Below, piece after piece: positions 8,667 through 18,324 of a DNA stretch of 64,000 nucleotides. The notes beneath the pieces are model-generated. The model was not told where the DNA came from. It ran no database searches and saw nothing but the letters and a program-made list of their open reading frames with translations. Origin of the DNA: Nitrospira sp. (GTDB lineage: Bacteria; Nitrospirota; Nitrospiria; Nitrospirales; Nitrospiraceae); NCBI GenBank assembly GCA_019636835.1, contig JAHBWU010000006.1, positions 1 through 64,000 on the forward strand, read 5' to 3'. Made by a program: the position numbers and the translations under genes. Each line of letters starts with the position of its first letter. Position 1 is the stretch's first letter.

Positions 8667-9335
8667 TCAAGCCTGTGAGAGCTGGACCGCTTGTTTGACC
8701 GGTCGACCGGGTGATTTATCCAGATCGGGCGGGCCTTCCTGAATCATCTTCACCAGTGTCGCCAGGAAGATGATATAGAAAAATACGCCGACCCAGATGA
8801 CATAGGGTTGTACCCCGCCCGATTCTTTCAGTGTGGTTTCTTGCGCGGCAAGATCCATCCGGTCGGCTTTCTTGATTTCACCGATATGCTCCCGACAATG
8901 CCAGTAATACAGGTAGTTCGCGGTCGCTCCCGCCATGATGCTCCAGACAATACCGGCGGAAAAATCTCCCGTGAGATACGTCGAAATCATCGGGCCGACC
9001 GCATAGACGAAGGCGTGCAGATACATCTTGCGGTACAGAAACCACAGGAAGGAGATGTAGAGAAACGCAGGCCAGTTCCACGAAAGAGCGAACTTTGGCT
9101 GGCCGTTCGACGAAAATTTCTTAAACACGGTCAGGTAGTGGTCGGCGTTGGGGCCGATGAATTGGCGCCACAGCGTCTCATCGTCCTGAACCGGCCGAGC
9201 GGTGGAAGTCTCAGCAGTGGGAGTCTCAGAGGCGGTCTGGGCGGCAGCCGCGGCTACAGCCAGTTTGGCTCCACACTGATGACAGAAATGGGCCTCGTCG
9301 GGGTTCTGTTGATTGCACTGACTGCACAGCATCAT
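8667..9335 (-). CDS. Zinc-ribbon membrane protein with DUF2628-like domain
   Basis: About 222 residues from the ATG at 9335 (a second ATG follows directly at 9332). A four-cysteine zinc ribbon opens the protein (CSQCNQ...FCHQCG), then an Ala/Thr-rich linker, then a DUF2628-type region: WRQFIGPNADHYLTVF, NWPAFLYISFLWFLYRKMY and two further hydrophobic segments, and a last transmembrane helix (VIWVGVFFYIIFLATLV). It should be an inner-membrane protein with the ribbon in the cytosol. Function unknown. It is divergent from argD with 167 bases between. Confidence 0.8.
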   Translation of the reverse strand: MMLCSQCNQQNPDEAHFCHQCGAKLAVAAAAAQTASETPTAETSTARPVQDDETLWRQFIGPNADHYLTVFKKFSSNGQPKFALSWNWPAFLYISFLWFLYRKMYLHAFVYAVGPMISTYLTGDFSAGIVWSIMAGATANYLYYWHCREHIGEIKKADRMDLAAQETTLKESGGVQPYVIWVGVFFYIIFLATLVKMIQEGPPDLDKSPGRPVKQAVQLSQA

Positions 9336-9444
9336 AGCGACGCAGCTTACCACACTCGGAACAGGAGGATACGGTCTATCGCTATGGCTGATTGAGGAAC
9401 TTGAGCAAGCAACTTCTGACGGCAATCCCCGGATGCTCCGCTTA

Positions 9445-9474
9445 TTGCTCTTCCCACCGCCCCTGTGCTAGCGT
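9445..9474 (+). promoter_or_regulatory. Candidate promoter of the arg-dap operon
   Basis: TTGCTC as a -35 box, an 18-base spacer, and TAGCGT as a -10 box extended by TG-C, 29 bases upstream of the argD start. It is the only plausible sigma-70-like pair in the short region between the divergent genes. No arginine-repressor palindrome is evident. Confidence 0.35.
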
Positions 9475-9502
9475 TTCTTTTTTTCTAAGGGGATACGTCG
9501 TC

Positions 9503-10720
9503 ATGCCGAGCCAAAATCTGAGAGACGATGCCGATAAATATCTCATGCAGACCTATAGTCGCCAGCCGATCACCATCGTACGGGGTCGAGGCGCGAAGGT
9601 CTACGATCTGGAAGGGCGAGAGTATGTCGATTTTGTCGGTGGGATAGCCGTCAACGTGTTGGGGCATGGTCATCCTGACCTGGTTCAGGCCATCCAGCGC
9701 CAGGCCGTGCAACTGATCCACACCTCGAATCTCTATTACACTGAACCTCAAGTGAAACTGGCGAAAATGTTGGTGGACCATTCGTTCGCCGACCGCGTGT
9801 TTTTCTGCAACAGCGGAGCCGAAGCCAACGAAGCGGCGATTAAGCTTGCGCGGCGGTACGGACATGAGCGGCATGGACCCGGCCGCTTTGAAGTCATCAC
9901 GATGAAGAATTCGTTCCATGGCCGAACGCTGGCCACGCTCACCGCTACAGGACAGGAGAAGGTTCAGAAGGGTTTCGAGCCGCTGATGCCCGGATTTGCC
10001 TATGCGCCGTTCAATGATTTCGGGGCGATCGAATCCATGGTCAATGAGAAGACTGCGGCGATTATGCTGGAACCGATTCAGGCGGAAGGCGGCGTGTATG
10101 TGGCCGACCGGGATTATCTGAGACACCTGCGTGACCTCTGTACACAACAAGACATCTTGCTCATTTTCGACGAAATTCAAACGGGCATGGGTAGAACCGG
10201 CACCTTCCTCGCCCATGAGCAACTCGGCGTGAAACCCGATATCATGACCCTTGCCAAAGGTCTTGCCGGAGGGGTGCCGATCGGAGCCTGTCTGGCGAAA
10301 GAATCGGTAGCCGCAGCGTTTACGCCCGGCTCTCATGCCTCAACGTTCGGTGGGAACCCCTTGGCTTGTGCCGCGGCGCTGGCCGTGTGCCATGTGCTGC
10401 TCGAAGGAAAGGTGCTGGATCAAGCACGGCGCATGGGCGAGTACCTGGCAAAGGGATTGGCCGACTGCAAAGACCGCCATCGAATCGTGAAGGACGTGCG
10501 GGGCCTTGGTCTCTTGCAAGGCATGGAGGTGGAGACCGACGCCCGAGCGGTGGTGGCCGATGCGCTTGCCCGCGGTGTGCTGATCAACGCTGCAACCGAG
10601 CGGGTGCTGCGCTTTGTGCCTCCCTTGGTGATCACACAGCCCGAGGTGGACAAGCTCATCGACCTCCTCGACATCCTGTTCAACCAACGCCCGACGGCGG
10701 GAAAAGATTCACATCACTGA
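9503..10720 (+). CDS. argD: Acetylornithine aminotransferase
   Basis: PLP enzyme transferring the amino group from glutamate to N-acetylglutamate semialdehyde in arginine synthesis; some members also serve lysine synthesis. 405 residues from ATG 9503 (MPSQNLRDD), preceded by AAGGGGA; the frame is open further upstream but lacks the family match. Visible motifs: SGAEANEAAIKLAR, the IFDEIQTGMGRTG stretch with the PLP-contacting Asp, and TLAKGLAGGVPIGA with the Schiff-base lysine. First gene of the operon; its stop shares one base with the argF start. Confidence 0.96.
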   Translation: MPSQNLRDDADKYLMQTYSRQPITIVRGRGAKVYDLEGREYVDFVGGIAVNVLGHGHPDLVQAIQRQAVQLIHTSNLYYTEPQVKLAKMLVDHSFADRVFFCNSGAEANEAAIKLARRYGHERHGPGRFEVITMKNSFHGRTLATLTATGQEKVQKGFEPLMPGFAYAPFNDFGAIESMVNEKTAAIMLEPIQAEGGVYVADRDYLRHLRDLCTQQDILLIFDEIQTGMGRTGTFLAHEQLGVKPDIMTLAKGLAGGVPIGACLAKESVAAAFTPGSHASTFGGNPLACAAALAVCHVLLEGKVLDQARRMGEYLAKGLADCKDRHRIVKDVRGLGLLQGMEVETDARAVVADALARGVLINAATERVLRFVPPLVITQPEVDKLIDLLDILFNQRPTAGKDSHH

Positions 10721-11697
10721 TGGCCGTACCAGCCGGACAGAAAATCAGCAATGGGCGCTATGCCAAGGACTTGCTCGACGTCGCGACGATGCCGCCCCAA
10801 CAAGTCGTCGACTTGTTGCGCTTGGCGACATCCCTGAAGAAGAAGCAGCGCCGGGGCACTCTTCATCGGTTGCTGCACGGGAAGACATTAGGACTGCTGT
10901 TTCAAAAGCCGTCGACAAGGACCCGCGTGTCGTTCGAGGCGGGGATGAACCAGCTCGGCGGCCATGCGCTGGTCCTTCCCATGAGCGACATTCAACTCTC
11001 GCGCGGGGAGACGGTCTCGGACACGGCGCGCGTCCTGTCCCGATACCTGGACGGAATCGTGATCCGAACCTACGACCATGCGATCGTCGAGGAATGGGCG
11101 GAAGAAGCCACGATGCCGGTCATTAACGGGTTGACCGACCATAGCCATCCTTGTCAGGCCTTGTCCGATTTGATGACGATTCAGGAAATCAAGGGCCGGC
11201 TCAAGGGACTCAGCCTGGCCTACATCGGCGACGGAAACAACGTGGCCAACTCGCTCATCGAAGCAGGAGCAAAGATGGGCCTGCGCGTCGTGATCGGGTG
11301 CCCATCCGGCTATCAGCCGGATCAGCGGGTGATCGATCGTGCGAGAATGGAAGGACAAACCACCGGTGCGTCCATCGAGGTGTTGGAGAATCCCCTTGTC
11401 GCCGTGAAAGAAGCGGATGTGGTGTATACCGACGTGTGGATCAGTATGGGCCGCGAGCGGGAGCAGGCACGACGATTACGAACGCTCGCTCCCTACCAGC
11501 TGAACAAACGGCTGCTGCAACGGGCAAAACCCGATGCCATCGTCATGCACTGTTTGCCGGCCCATCGTGGAGAAGAGATTACGGCGGAGGTGCTGGATGG
11601 CACACAGTCTGTCGTCATCGATCAAGCGGAAAATCGCCTGCACATGCAAAAAGCGATTTTGACCCAGCTGCTCAGCCGGAAGAAGAATACCGAGTAG
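10720..11697 (+). CDS. argF: Ornithine carbamoyltransferase
   Basis: Forms citrulline from ornithine and carbamoyl phosphate. 325 residues starting at ATG 10720, which overlaps the argD stop (TGATG). Contains the carbamoyl-phosphate loop [11 protein letters not shown], the HSHPCQAL motif, and the ornithine-binding loop [12 protein letters not shown]. Cytosolic trimeric enzyme in the family. Translational coupling with argD is likely. Confidence 0.97.
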   Translation: MAVPAGQKISNGRYAKDLLDVATMPPQQVVDLLRLATSLKKKQRRGTLHRLLHGKTLGLLFQKPSTRTRVSFEAGMNQLGGHALVLPMSDIQLSRGETVSDTARVLSRYLDGIVIRTYDHAIVEEWAEEATMPVINGLTDHSHPCQALSDLMTIQEIKGRLKGLSLAYIGDGNNVANSLIEAGAKMGLRVVIGCPSGYQPDQRVIDRARMEGQTTGASIEVLENPLVAVKEADVVYTDVWISMGREREQARRLRTLAPYQLNKRLLQRAKPDAIVMHCLPAHRGEEITAEVLDGTQSVVIDQAENRLHMQKAILTQLLSRKKNTE

Positions 11698-11705
11698 GAT
11701 CCCCC

Positions 11706-12920
11706 ATGAAACCAACATCGATCAAGAAAATCGTCCTGGCCTATTCCGGAGGATTGGATACATCCGTCATCCTCAAATGGCTTCAGGAAACCTACCAGGC
11801 CGAGATCATCGCGTTTTGCGCCGACCTTGGCCAGGGGGAAGATCTGAAGGCCGTCAAGGTCAAGGCTCAATCGCTCGGCGTCAAGAAGGTCTATGTCGAG
11901 GATCTGCGGGAGACCTTCGTGAAGGACTATGTGTTCCCGATGTTGCGCGGGAATGCGATGTATGAAGGCTGCTATCTCCTTGGGACATCGATCGCTCGCC
12001 CGCTGATCGCTCGTCGACAGGCCGAAATCGCGCTCAAAGAGGGCGCCGAAGCGGTGTCGCACGGCGCCACGGGAAAGGGCAATGATCAGGTGCGTTTCGA
12101 GCTGACGTACATGGCGCTCGCACCTCACTTGAAGATCATCGCGCCTTGGAGGGAATGGACCATGCGCTCCCGGCGTGAACTGATCGAATATGCCGATCGC
12201 CACGGCATTCCGGTGACCGCGACCAAAGCCAAACCCTACAGCACGGACCCGAATCTGTTTCACATCAGTTATGAAGGCGGCATTCTTGAGGATCCCTGGG
12301 AATCACCGCCGGATGAAATTTTCCAGATGACCGTCTCTCCGGAAAAGGCACCGGACAAACCGCAAGAAGTCGAGATCGAATATCAGGCGGGCAATCCCGT
12401 CGCGGTCGACGGCAAGAAGATGAGGCCTGCGGCCTTACTGACTCATCTCAACAAGTTGGGCGGTGCGCACGGGATCGGTCGGGTCGATCTGGTGGAAAAC
12501 CGCTACGTCGGGATGAAGTCGCGTGGGGTGTACGAAACGCCGGGGGGAACAATCCTCCACGTTGCCCATCGAGGGCTCGAATCCTTGACGATGGACCGTG
12601 AGGTCCTCCACTTCCGCGACAGCTTGGTCCCACGATTCGCGGACCTGATCTACAACGGATATTGGTTCAGCCCTGAACGAGAAATGATGCAGACGGCGAT
12701 CGATGAAGCCCAGAAAGACGTCAGCGGTGTCGCACGGGTCAAACTCTACAAGGGGAGCTGTATCCTGGTGGGGCGCAAATCGAAACAGTCGCTCTATCGC
12801 CTCGATATCGCCACGTTCGAGGAGGATGACGTGTATAACCAGAAGGATGCGGAAGGCTTCATACGATTAAACGCATTGCGACTGAAGATTCGTGCGCAGA
12901 GAAGGAAAGCCTCGTCCTGA
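11706..12920 (+). CDS. argG: Argininosuccinate synthase
   Basis: Joins citrulline and aspartate using ATP. 404 residues from ATG 11706, eight bases after the argF stop. The N-type ATP-pyrophosphatase loop [10 protein letters not shown] lies at residues 13-22; [14 protein letters not shown] and the [15 protein letters not shown] region carry substrate contacts. The length is normal. The stop overlaps the argH start by one base. Confidence 0.97.
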   Translation: MKPTSIKKIVLAYSGGLDTSVILKWLQETYQAEIIAFCADLGQGEDLKAVKVKAQSLGVKKVYVEDLRETFVKDYVFPMLRGNAMYEGCYLLGTSIARPLIARRQAEIALKEGAEAVSHGATGKGNDQVRFELTYMALAPHLKIIAPWREWTMRSRRELIEYADRHGIPVTATKAKPYSTDPNLFHISYEGGILEDPWESPPDEIFQMTVSPEKAPDKPQEVEIEYQAGNPVAVDGKKMRPAALLTHLNKLGGAHGIGRVDLVENRYVGMKSRGVYETPGGTILHVAHRGLESLTMDREVLHFRDSLVPRFADLIYNGYWFSPEREMMQTAIDEAQKDVSGVARVKLYKGSCILVGRKSKQSLYRLDIATFEEDDVYNQKDAEGFIRLNALRLKIRAQRRKASS

Positions 12921-14332
12921 TGGCCAAACGCAGGAACCATCCGAAGTCAGTCGGCGGGGGAGGGAAAGCCTGGGCCGGCCGTTTTCGAGAGCAGACCGAT
13001 CCATTCGTCGAAGCGTTTACCAAGTCGGTGACGGTTGACAGTCGGCTCTATGGCGAAGACATTGCCGGGAGCATCGCCCATTGCAAGACTCTCGAAAAGG
13101 CTCGGATTCTCACGCGGGCGGAAACGCGCGCCATCGTCCGCGGGTTGGAATCAGTCAAGCGCGAGTTGGATCGTGGACAATTCGCCTTCTCACCTCAAGA
13201 CGAAGATATACACATGGCGATCGAGCGGCGATTGACCGAAGTGATCGGTCCCTTGGGGGGCAAATTACACACAGGCCGTAGTCGGAATGATCAAGTGGCC
13301 TTGGACATACGACTGTATTTGCGCACTCAGCTGGATGAACTGCATGAGCGATTAGCCGGATTCCAACGCACGCTCGTCGCAAAAGCCGATGCGAACCGCA
13401 CGCTCATGATGCCTGGGTATACCCACCTGCAACGGGCCCAGCCGGTCCTGTTTGCACACCACTTGCTGGCGTATGTGGAGATGTTCGAACGGGACAAAGG
13501 TCGACTACGTGATGCCAAAAGCCGACTCAATGTCATGCCGCTCGGATCCGGCGCTTTGGCCGGCACGAACTATCCGGTAAACCGGCGATACACGGCTGAG
13601 TTGCTGGGCTTTCCTGCCGTCACCCTGAACAGCATGGATGCGGTTTCCGACCGTGATTTCATGATTGAAACGGCATCCGCCCTCTCGATTGTGATGATGC
13701 ATTTGTCACGGCTGAGCGAGGAATTGATCGTGTGGGCATCGCAAGAATTTCAGTTCGTCGATCTGCCGGATGCATTCTGCACAGGAAGCAGCATGATGCC
13801 GCAGAAGAAGAACCCCGACGTCCCTGAGCTGGTTCGAGGAAAAACCGGACGCGTATATGGACACCTCTTCAATTTGCTGACCCTGCTCAAGGGCCTGCCG
13901 TTAAGTTATAATCGGGATTTGCAGGAAGACAAACCGGCTCTCTTTGATGCCCTTGATACCGTGACGGCCTCTCTCCAAGTGATGACGGAATTGATGCGTC
14001 GGCTGAAAGTCAACGGAGAGACCCTGAAGCGAGCGTTGCAAGGAGGCGGACTTCTCGCCACGGAACTGGCTGACTACCTGGTCATGAGAGGCGTGCCCTT
14101 TCGCGAAGCTCATGGGATCACCGGACGAATCGTCCGGGCTGCGCTTGATCAAGGACGTGATGTCACGGAATTTTCACTTGAGGAGCTACGGGTGTTTTGT
14201 GAACGGATCGACAAGAGCGTGTTTTCTCGGCTGACTACCGAGGCGGCAATCGATCATAAGGGACAAATCGGCGGGACCGCACGGGGACGAGTAGAGCAGC
14301 GAATCAAAGAGCTTGAGCAGTTACTGTCATGA
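12920..14332 (+). CDS. argH: Argininosuccinate lyase
   Basis: Splits argininosuccinate into arginine and fumarate, the last step of the pathway. 470 residues, starting at ATG 12920 within the argG stop. Contains the fumarase-superfamily signature GSSMMPQKKNP, the HTGRSRNDQVA segment and TELADYLV. It has a short basic amino extension (AKRRNHPKS) before the conserved WAGRF. The 3' end overlaps the next small gene by four bases. Confidence 0.97.
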   Translation: MAKRRNHPKSVGGGGKAWAGRFREQTDPFVEAFTKSVTVDSRLYGEDIAGSIAHCKTLEKARILTRAETRAIVRGLESVKRELDRGQFAFSPQDEDIHMAIERRLTEVIGPLGGKLHTGRSRNDQVALDIRLYLRTQLDELHERLAGFQRTLVAKADANRTLMMPGYTHLQRAQPVLFAHHLLAYVEMFERDKGRLRDAKSRLNVMPLGSGALAGTNYPVNRRYTAELLGFPAVTLNSMDAVSDRDFMIETASALSIVMMHLSRLSEELIVWASQEFQFVDLPDAFCTGSSMMPQKKNPDVPELVRGKTGRVYGHLFNLLTLLKGLPLSYNRDLQEDKPALFDALDTVTASLQVMTELMRRLKVNGETLKRALQGGGLLATELADYLVMRGVPFREAHGITGRIVRAALDQGRDVTEFSLEELRVFCERIDKSVFSRLTTEAAIDHKGQIGGTARGRVEQRIKELEQLLS

Positions 14333-14556
14333 AAACTGTCGTCCTTATTGTATCCGCTGGGCTGCTGATTTCTTGCGGGGTGGTAGGATCGCCGGTCCCC
14401 CCGGAATACGTGGGAGTGGCGCCCACGATCGAGAAGCAGAAAAGGCAACATGTCCTGGAAGCAGAGCGGCAATCGGCAGAATCGGCTGAACCGGATGCTA
14501 CTCTGGGAGTCCATGACATCGACCTGCCCCCGTCGCAACCGGTGGGAATACGGTAA
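14329..14556 (+). CDS. Small lipoprotein, LptM/YifL-like
   Basis: A 75-residue lipoprotein with a short signal segment and lipobox LISC (Cys 16), followed directly by GVVGSPVPPE. This matches the CGxxGxPxPP start of mature LptM/YifL proteins, which help assemble the LPS translocon LptD. The start codon overlaps the argH stop (ATGA), so it is co-translated within the operon. In Gammaproteobacteria yifL also lies beside diaminopimelate genes, which supports the assignment. The remainder is charged and probably flexible. The family call is by motif and neighbourhood only. Confidence 0.6.
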   Translation: MKTVVLIVSAGLLISCGVVGSPVPPEYVGVAPTIEKQKRQHVLEAERQSAESAEPDATLGVHDIDLPPSQPVGIR

Positions 14557-14601
14557 AAGGTCTTGGGCCTGATGCAATTGATTTAACACGAGGACCACGC
14601 G

Positions 14602-15873
14602 ATGCATAGCTTCGAGTATCACCACGGTGAATTGCACTGCGAACAGGTACCGGTCGGCCGCGTGGCGAAGGAGCTCGGCACTCCCTGCTATATCTATAGC
14701 CATGCGACGCTCGTCCGGCATTTCCACGCCTACGACGGAGCATTCAAGAATATCCCGCATGTCATCGCCTTTGCGATGAAAGCCAATTCCAATCTGGCCA
14801 TCCTCCGCATGATGGCAAAGGAAGGCAGCGGCGCGGACATCGTGTCGGGCGGTGAGCTGTTCCGAGCCCTCAAAGCCGGCGTGCCGGCTTCTAAAATCGT
14901 GTTTGCCGGCGTCGGTAAATCACCGGATGAAATCCGCGACGCGCTGAAGGCCGATATCCTCATGTTCAATGTCGAGTCGTCGGCAGAGATCCATGCGATC
15001 AACGAGGTGGCGGCTTCGGTCGGGAAAAAGGCGAAGATCGCGTTGCGAATTAATCCGGACGTGGATCCGAAAACACATCCTTACATTTCGACGGGGATGA
15101 AGAAAAGCAAGTTCGGCATCGCCTCGGATCGCGCGCTTGAAGAATACAAAATGGCGTCCTCGTTGAGCCATACCGACGTCGTAGGCGTCCATGCCCACAT
15201 CGGCTCGCAGTTGACGGACGTGACACCGTTCGTCGATTCGCTCAAGAAGGTCGTGGCGCTCATCGATACGCTGAAGAGCCAGGGCATCAACATCCGCTAC
15301 CTGAACATCGGAGGCGGGCTCGGCATCACCTATTCCGAGGAGAAGCCGCCTTTACCCCAGGACCTGGCTGATGCGATTTCGCCGCTCGTTAAAGATTTAG
15401 GGCTGACGCTGGTCATGGAGCCCGGACGCGTCATCGTCGGTAACGCCGGCATTCTGGTAACCAAGGCGCTGTATGAGAAGGCCGGGGAGATGAAGCACTT
15501 CGTCATCGTCGATGCCGCCATGAACGATTTGATTCGGCCGAGCTTGTACGGCGCCTACCACGACATTCGCCCTGTGAAAGAGGAAGCAATCCGTCGGACC
15601 AAACAAACGGTGGATATCGTCGGACCTGTGTGTGAATCAGGTGATTTTTTGGCCAAGGATCGATCGTTGCCGGGCATCAAGCCCGGTGAGTTGTTGGCGG
15701 TCATGAGCGCGGGAGCCTATGGCTTTGTGATGGCGTCGAATTACAACTCTCGACCTCGTGTCCCGGAAGTACTCGTCAAGGGCGGAGAGTTTCACGTCAT
15801 TCGTGAACGAGAAACATACGACGACCTCATACGAGGCGAGAGAATTCCGTCATTCCTCAACGAAACGGAATGA
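14602..15873 (+). CDS. lysA: Diaminopimelate decarboxylase
   Basis: PLP enzyme converting meso-diaminopimelate to lysine. 423 residues from ATG 14602. The alanine-racemase-type barrel begins with AFAMKANSN, carrying the PLP lysine; HAHIGSQ, the glycine-rich NIGGGLGI loop, and PVCESGDFLAKDR with the catalytic cysteine of the second subunit follow. It overlaps the GTG/ATG region of dapA, so lysA and dapA are probably coupled. Confidence 0.96.
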   Translation: MHSFEYHHGELHCEQVPVGRVAKELGTPCYIYSHATLVRHFHAYDGAFKNIPHVIAFAMKANSNLAILRMMAKEGSGADIVSGGELFRALKAGVPASKIVFAGVGKSPDEIRDALKADILMFNVESSAEIHAINEVAASVGKKAKIALRINPDVDPKTHPYISTGMKKSKFGIASDRALEEYKMASSLSHTDVVGVHAHIGSQLTDVTPFVDSLKKVVALIDTLKSQGINIRYLNIGGGLGITYSEEKPPLPQDLADAISPLVKDLGLTLVMEPGRVIVGNAGILVTKALYEKAGEMKHFVIVDAAMNDLIRPSLYGAYHDIRPVKEEAIRRTKQTVDIVGPVCESGDFLAKDRSLPGIKPGELLAVMSAGAYGFVMASNYNSRPRVPEVLVKGGEFHVIRERETYDDLIRGERIPSFLNETE

Positions 15874-15881
15874 GGGTGAGT

Positions 15882-16754
15882 ATGTTTGCCGGATCGCTTA
15901 TCGCTATTGTTACACCGTTCCGACAGGGCAAAGTCGACGAACGTGCTTTGGCCGAGTTGATCGAATGGCAGATTGCCAATGGCACCAACGGCATTGTCCC
16001 CTGCGGAACTACGGGTGAATCGGCCACGCTCTCTCATAGCGAGCATAATCGGGTGATTGAGTTGACGGTGGAAGTAGTCCACGGACGGGTACCGGTCATT
16101 GCGGGAACCGGTTCCAACAGCACGGAAGAAGCCATCGCGCTCACAAAACACGCGAAGCAGGCTGGGGCCGACGGCGCGTTGCTTATTACCCCTTACTACA
16201 ACAAACCTACCCAAGAAGGACTCTATCGACACTATAGGGCGGTTGCGGAGGCCGTTGACCTGCCTTTAGTCCTGTACAACATCCCCGGTCGCACCGGAGT
16301 CAACATGCTACCGTCAACGATCGCCCGGCTCTCGACCGTTAACACGATCGTCGGGGTCAAGGAAGGAAGTGGCTCCGTCCAACAAGCCTCCGATATCGTG
16401 CAGATGTGCGGTGACCGCCTAACCGTGCTGGCTGGTGACGACTCCCTCACTCTACCGATGATGGCAGTCGGCGGGAAAGGTGTGATTACCGTAACGGCTA
16501 ATATCATGCCGATGGAAATGGCTGGGCTTGTGAAAGCCTTTGCCGATGGGAGAATCGACGAAGCACGACGGATTCATTTTAAACTCTCTCCCATCTTTGC
16601 TGCGTTGTTCTATGAAACTAACCCCATTCCGGTCAAAGAAGCTTTGGGGATCATGAAGAAGATCGACCCGGAACTGCGCTTGCCGCTCTGCCCGATGGGC
16701 CAAGACACACGCGAGAAATTGATTCGCGTCCTCAAAGATGCGGCGTTGATCTAA
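15882..16754 (+). CDS. dapA: 4-hydroxy-tetrahydrodipicolinate synthase
   Basis: Condenses pyruvate with aspartate semialdehyde, the first committed step to lysine and diaminopimelate. 290 residues from ATG 15882 (MFAGSLIAIVTPF), which fits the family start and has GAGGGTGAG-like sequence before it; an ATG at 15870 overlapping the lysA stop is the alternative. Motifs: GTTGESATL, PYYNKPTQEG with the catalytic Tyr, YNIPGRTG, and VGVKEGSG with the Schiff-base lysine. Confidence 0.95.
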   Translation: MFAGSLIAIVTPFRQGKVDERALAELIEWQIANGTNGIVPCGTTGESATLSHSEHNRVIELTVEVVHGRVPVIAGTGSNSTEEAIALTKHAKQAGADGALLITPYYNKPTQEGLYRHYRAVAEAVDLPLVLYNIPGRTGVNMLPSTIARLSTVNTIVGVKEGSGSVQQASDIVQMCGDRLTVLAGDDSLTLPMMAVGGKGVITVTANIMPMEMAGLVKAFADGRIDEARRIHFKLSPIFAALFYETNPIPVKEALGIMKKIDPELRLPLCPMGQDTREKLIRVLKDAALI

Positions 16755-16782
16755 CTCTAGCAATATCTAGGTGCACGACAAG

Positions 16783-17586
16783 ATGATCAAGGTCATTGTA
16801 GCGGGTGCAGCTGGCCGAATGGGCTGTCGACTGGTGTCGCTGATCAAAGACTCTACGGCTTTGACCCTGGCAGGGGCCTTGGAAGGGAAAGGGCATTCGT
16901 CGTTGGGGGAAGATGCGGGCGAAATTGCTGGATCGGGCCGTGCCGGCCTTCTGATCACGGATGATCTCTCCATTCTGATGGAGCGAGGAGAAGTGGTGAT
17001 CGATTTTTCAGCCCCTGCAGCGACACTTGAGCATATGCGGACGGTGGCTCACCATCGGAGAGCCATGGTAATCGGGACTACCGGATTTTCAGCCGCTCAA
17101 CTCGATGAACTGAGGTCACTGACCCAGAAGATTCCTTGCGTCTTTTCTCCGAACATGAGTGTCGGAATCAATCTGATCTGCAAAGTCATCGGCGAGATGG
17201 CCAGAACACTTGGGGACGATTACGACATTGAGGTCATTGAAGCTCACCATAGGCTGAAGAAGGACGCGCCAAGCGGCACGGCCCTCAAGATTGCCGAAGT
17301 CCTCGCTCGTTCGGTTAATCGAGACTTGAACCAAGTGGGAGTTTATGCCCGCAAGGGGTTGCTCGGTGAGCGAACAAAAGGAGAAATCGGTATACAGACC
17401 ATTCGCGCTGGCGATATCGTCGGCGATCATACGATTCTGTTCGGCGGCATGGGAGAACGAATCGAGGTCACCCACCGAGCCAGCAGCCGCGATACGTTCG
17501 CCCGCGGAGCCCTGCGTGCCGCGAGATGGGTTGTCCGCCAGCCGGCCGGCTTATACGATATGATGGATGTCTTAAGTCTTCATTGA
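16783..17586 (+). CDS. dapB: 4-hydroxy-tetrahydrodipicolinate reductase
   Basis: NAD(P)H-dependent reductase following DapA. 267 residues from ATG 16783 (MIKVIVAGAAGRMG); a GTG four codons earlier is possible. Motifs: the nucleotide loop GAAGRMG, GTTGF, and the catalytic segment EAHHRLKKDAPSGTA. It is the last recognisable gene of the operon. A weak hairpin with a T run follows at about 17606-17636. Confidence 0.95.
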   Translation: MIKVIVAGAAGRMGCRLVSLIKDSTALTLAGALEGKGHSSLGEDAGEIAGSGRAGLLITDDLSILMERGEVVIDFSAPAATLEHMRTVAHHRRAMVIGTTGFSAAQLDELRSLTQKIPCVFSPNMSVGINLICKVIGEMARTLGDDYDIEVIEAHHRLKKDAPSGTALKIAEVLARSVNRDLNQVGVYARKGLLGERTKGEIGIQTIRAGDIVGDHTILFGGMGERIEVTHRASSRDTFARGALRAARWVVRQPAGLYDMMDVLSLH

Positions 17587-17969
17587 CTCCTCTTTCATCG
17601 CTTCACATCATCATAAACAGCTGATTGTGTTTTCAGCGAATATCCGACCTAGTACTTGCAGTGCGTTTCATCCACCGGTTCCTGGGCAAAGTACAGCTGA
17701 CTGAAAAGGAGACTCAGCAATTCTGTCGAATTCAAGAATAGCGGTTATGTAGCAAGGTAGAATTGCCCGTGAGGCATTGAATACTTTCGGATGATTTCTG
17801 TTGGGTGCGTCGTAATCCGCAGGGCGGCCAATGTTCGTTCATAGAGTAGTGGTGTCTCTGAAAAGGCGAGCGCCATGGCCCACATGGCGTGGAAGATGCC
17901 TTACAAGCACCTCATAGACCCCGCTCATCAGAAAAAGGTGGCTTGGGGTTCGACGGTAGGATCGGAGGA
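17587..17969. other. Intergenic region without a supported gene
   Basis: About 380 bases between dapB and the small zinc-ribbon gene. It holds a weak hairpin (CACATCA / TGATTGTG followed by four T) that may end the arg-dap transcript. No frame matches a known protein; two short overlapping frames near 17840-17970 look random. Confidence 0.5.
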
Positions 17970-18122
17970 TTAATGTCGAGCCGTGATCGGCCGAGGCTCC
18001 TGATCCGCTGCTTTCCGACGACCACAATTCAAACAGGCAAACACGGTGATCGCCAGTCCGGCGTCCAAATCCACCGCTCGTTCTGGTAGCATCGCCCCAT
18101 GGCATTTATCACAAGTTTTCAT
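17970..18122 (-). CDS. Small zinc-ribbon protein (50 residues)
   Basis: A 50-residue frame too short for most gene callers. It begins MKTCDKCHG and has a second CxxC in FACLNCGRRK, making a four-cysteine zinc ribbon (CxxC-x23-CxxC) with a short charged tail. The spacing and the ordered central part (LPERAVDLDAG) argue for a real protein; similar short ribbons occur in Nitrospira-type genomes as far as I recall. No ribosome-binding site is obvious. It is divergent from the membrane protein gene at 18325. Probable DNA-, RNA- or protein-binding adaptor. Confidence 0.6.
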   Translation of the reverse strand: MKTCDKCHGAMLPERAVDLDAGLAITVFACLNCGRRKAADQEPRPITARH

Positions 18123-18199
18123 GGGGGCACTTTAGCATTTAGGATAGGGCAAGCCAATCCTCCTGAAGTACTGGACGGCACTGACAAGAGTCCCAATCG

Positions 18200-18217
18200 G
18201 ACCTATGACCATAGGTC
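18200..18217. repeat. Perfect palindrome, candidate operator
   Basis: GACCTATG-AC-CATAGGTC: 8-base arms with a 2-base centre, in the region between divergent small genes and about 55 bases upstream of a strong promoter. A second inverted repeat (CCACCAG / CTGGTGG, 18232-18265) follows. These may be regulator sites; nothing in the sequence names the regulator. Confidence 0.4.
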
Positions 18218-18270
18218 GTTTGTGCATGTCTCCACCAGTAGTCTCTCAGGATCAACCGCTGGTGGTTATC

Positions 18271-18299
18271 TTGACAGGCTCACGCGGCTTTCATAGGAT
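18271..18299 (+). promoter_or_regulatory. Strong sigma-70-type promoter
   Basis: Consensus TTGACA, a 17-base spacer, and TAGGAT, placed 25 bases upstream of the ATG at 18325. The best promoter match in the window. Confidence 0.65.
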
Positions 18300-18324
18300 T
18301 GTGGTGCCCTTGCGATAGACCACT

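Noticed and set aside
13035..13281. Short frames inside argH
   Set aside because: They overlap a conserved gene in other frames with no ribosome site.
17606..17636. Terminator after dapB
   Set aside because: The stem is interrupted by a bulge and the T run is only four bases, so it was mentioned but not listed as a terminator.
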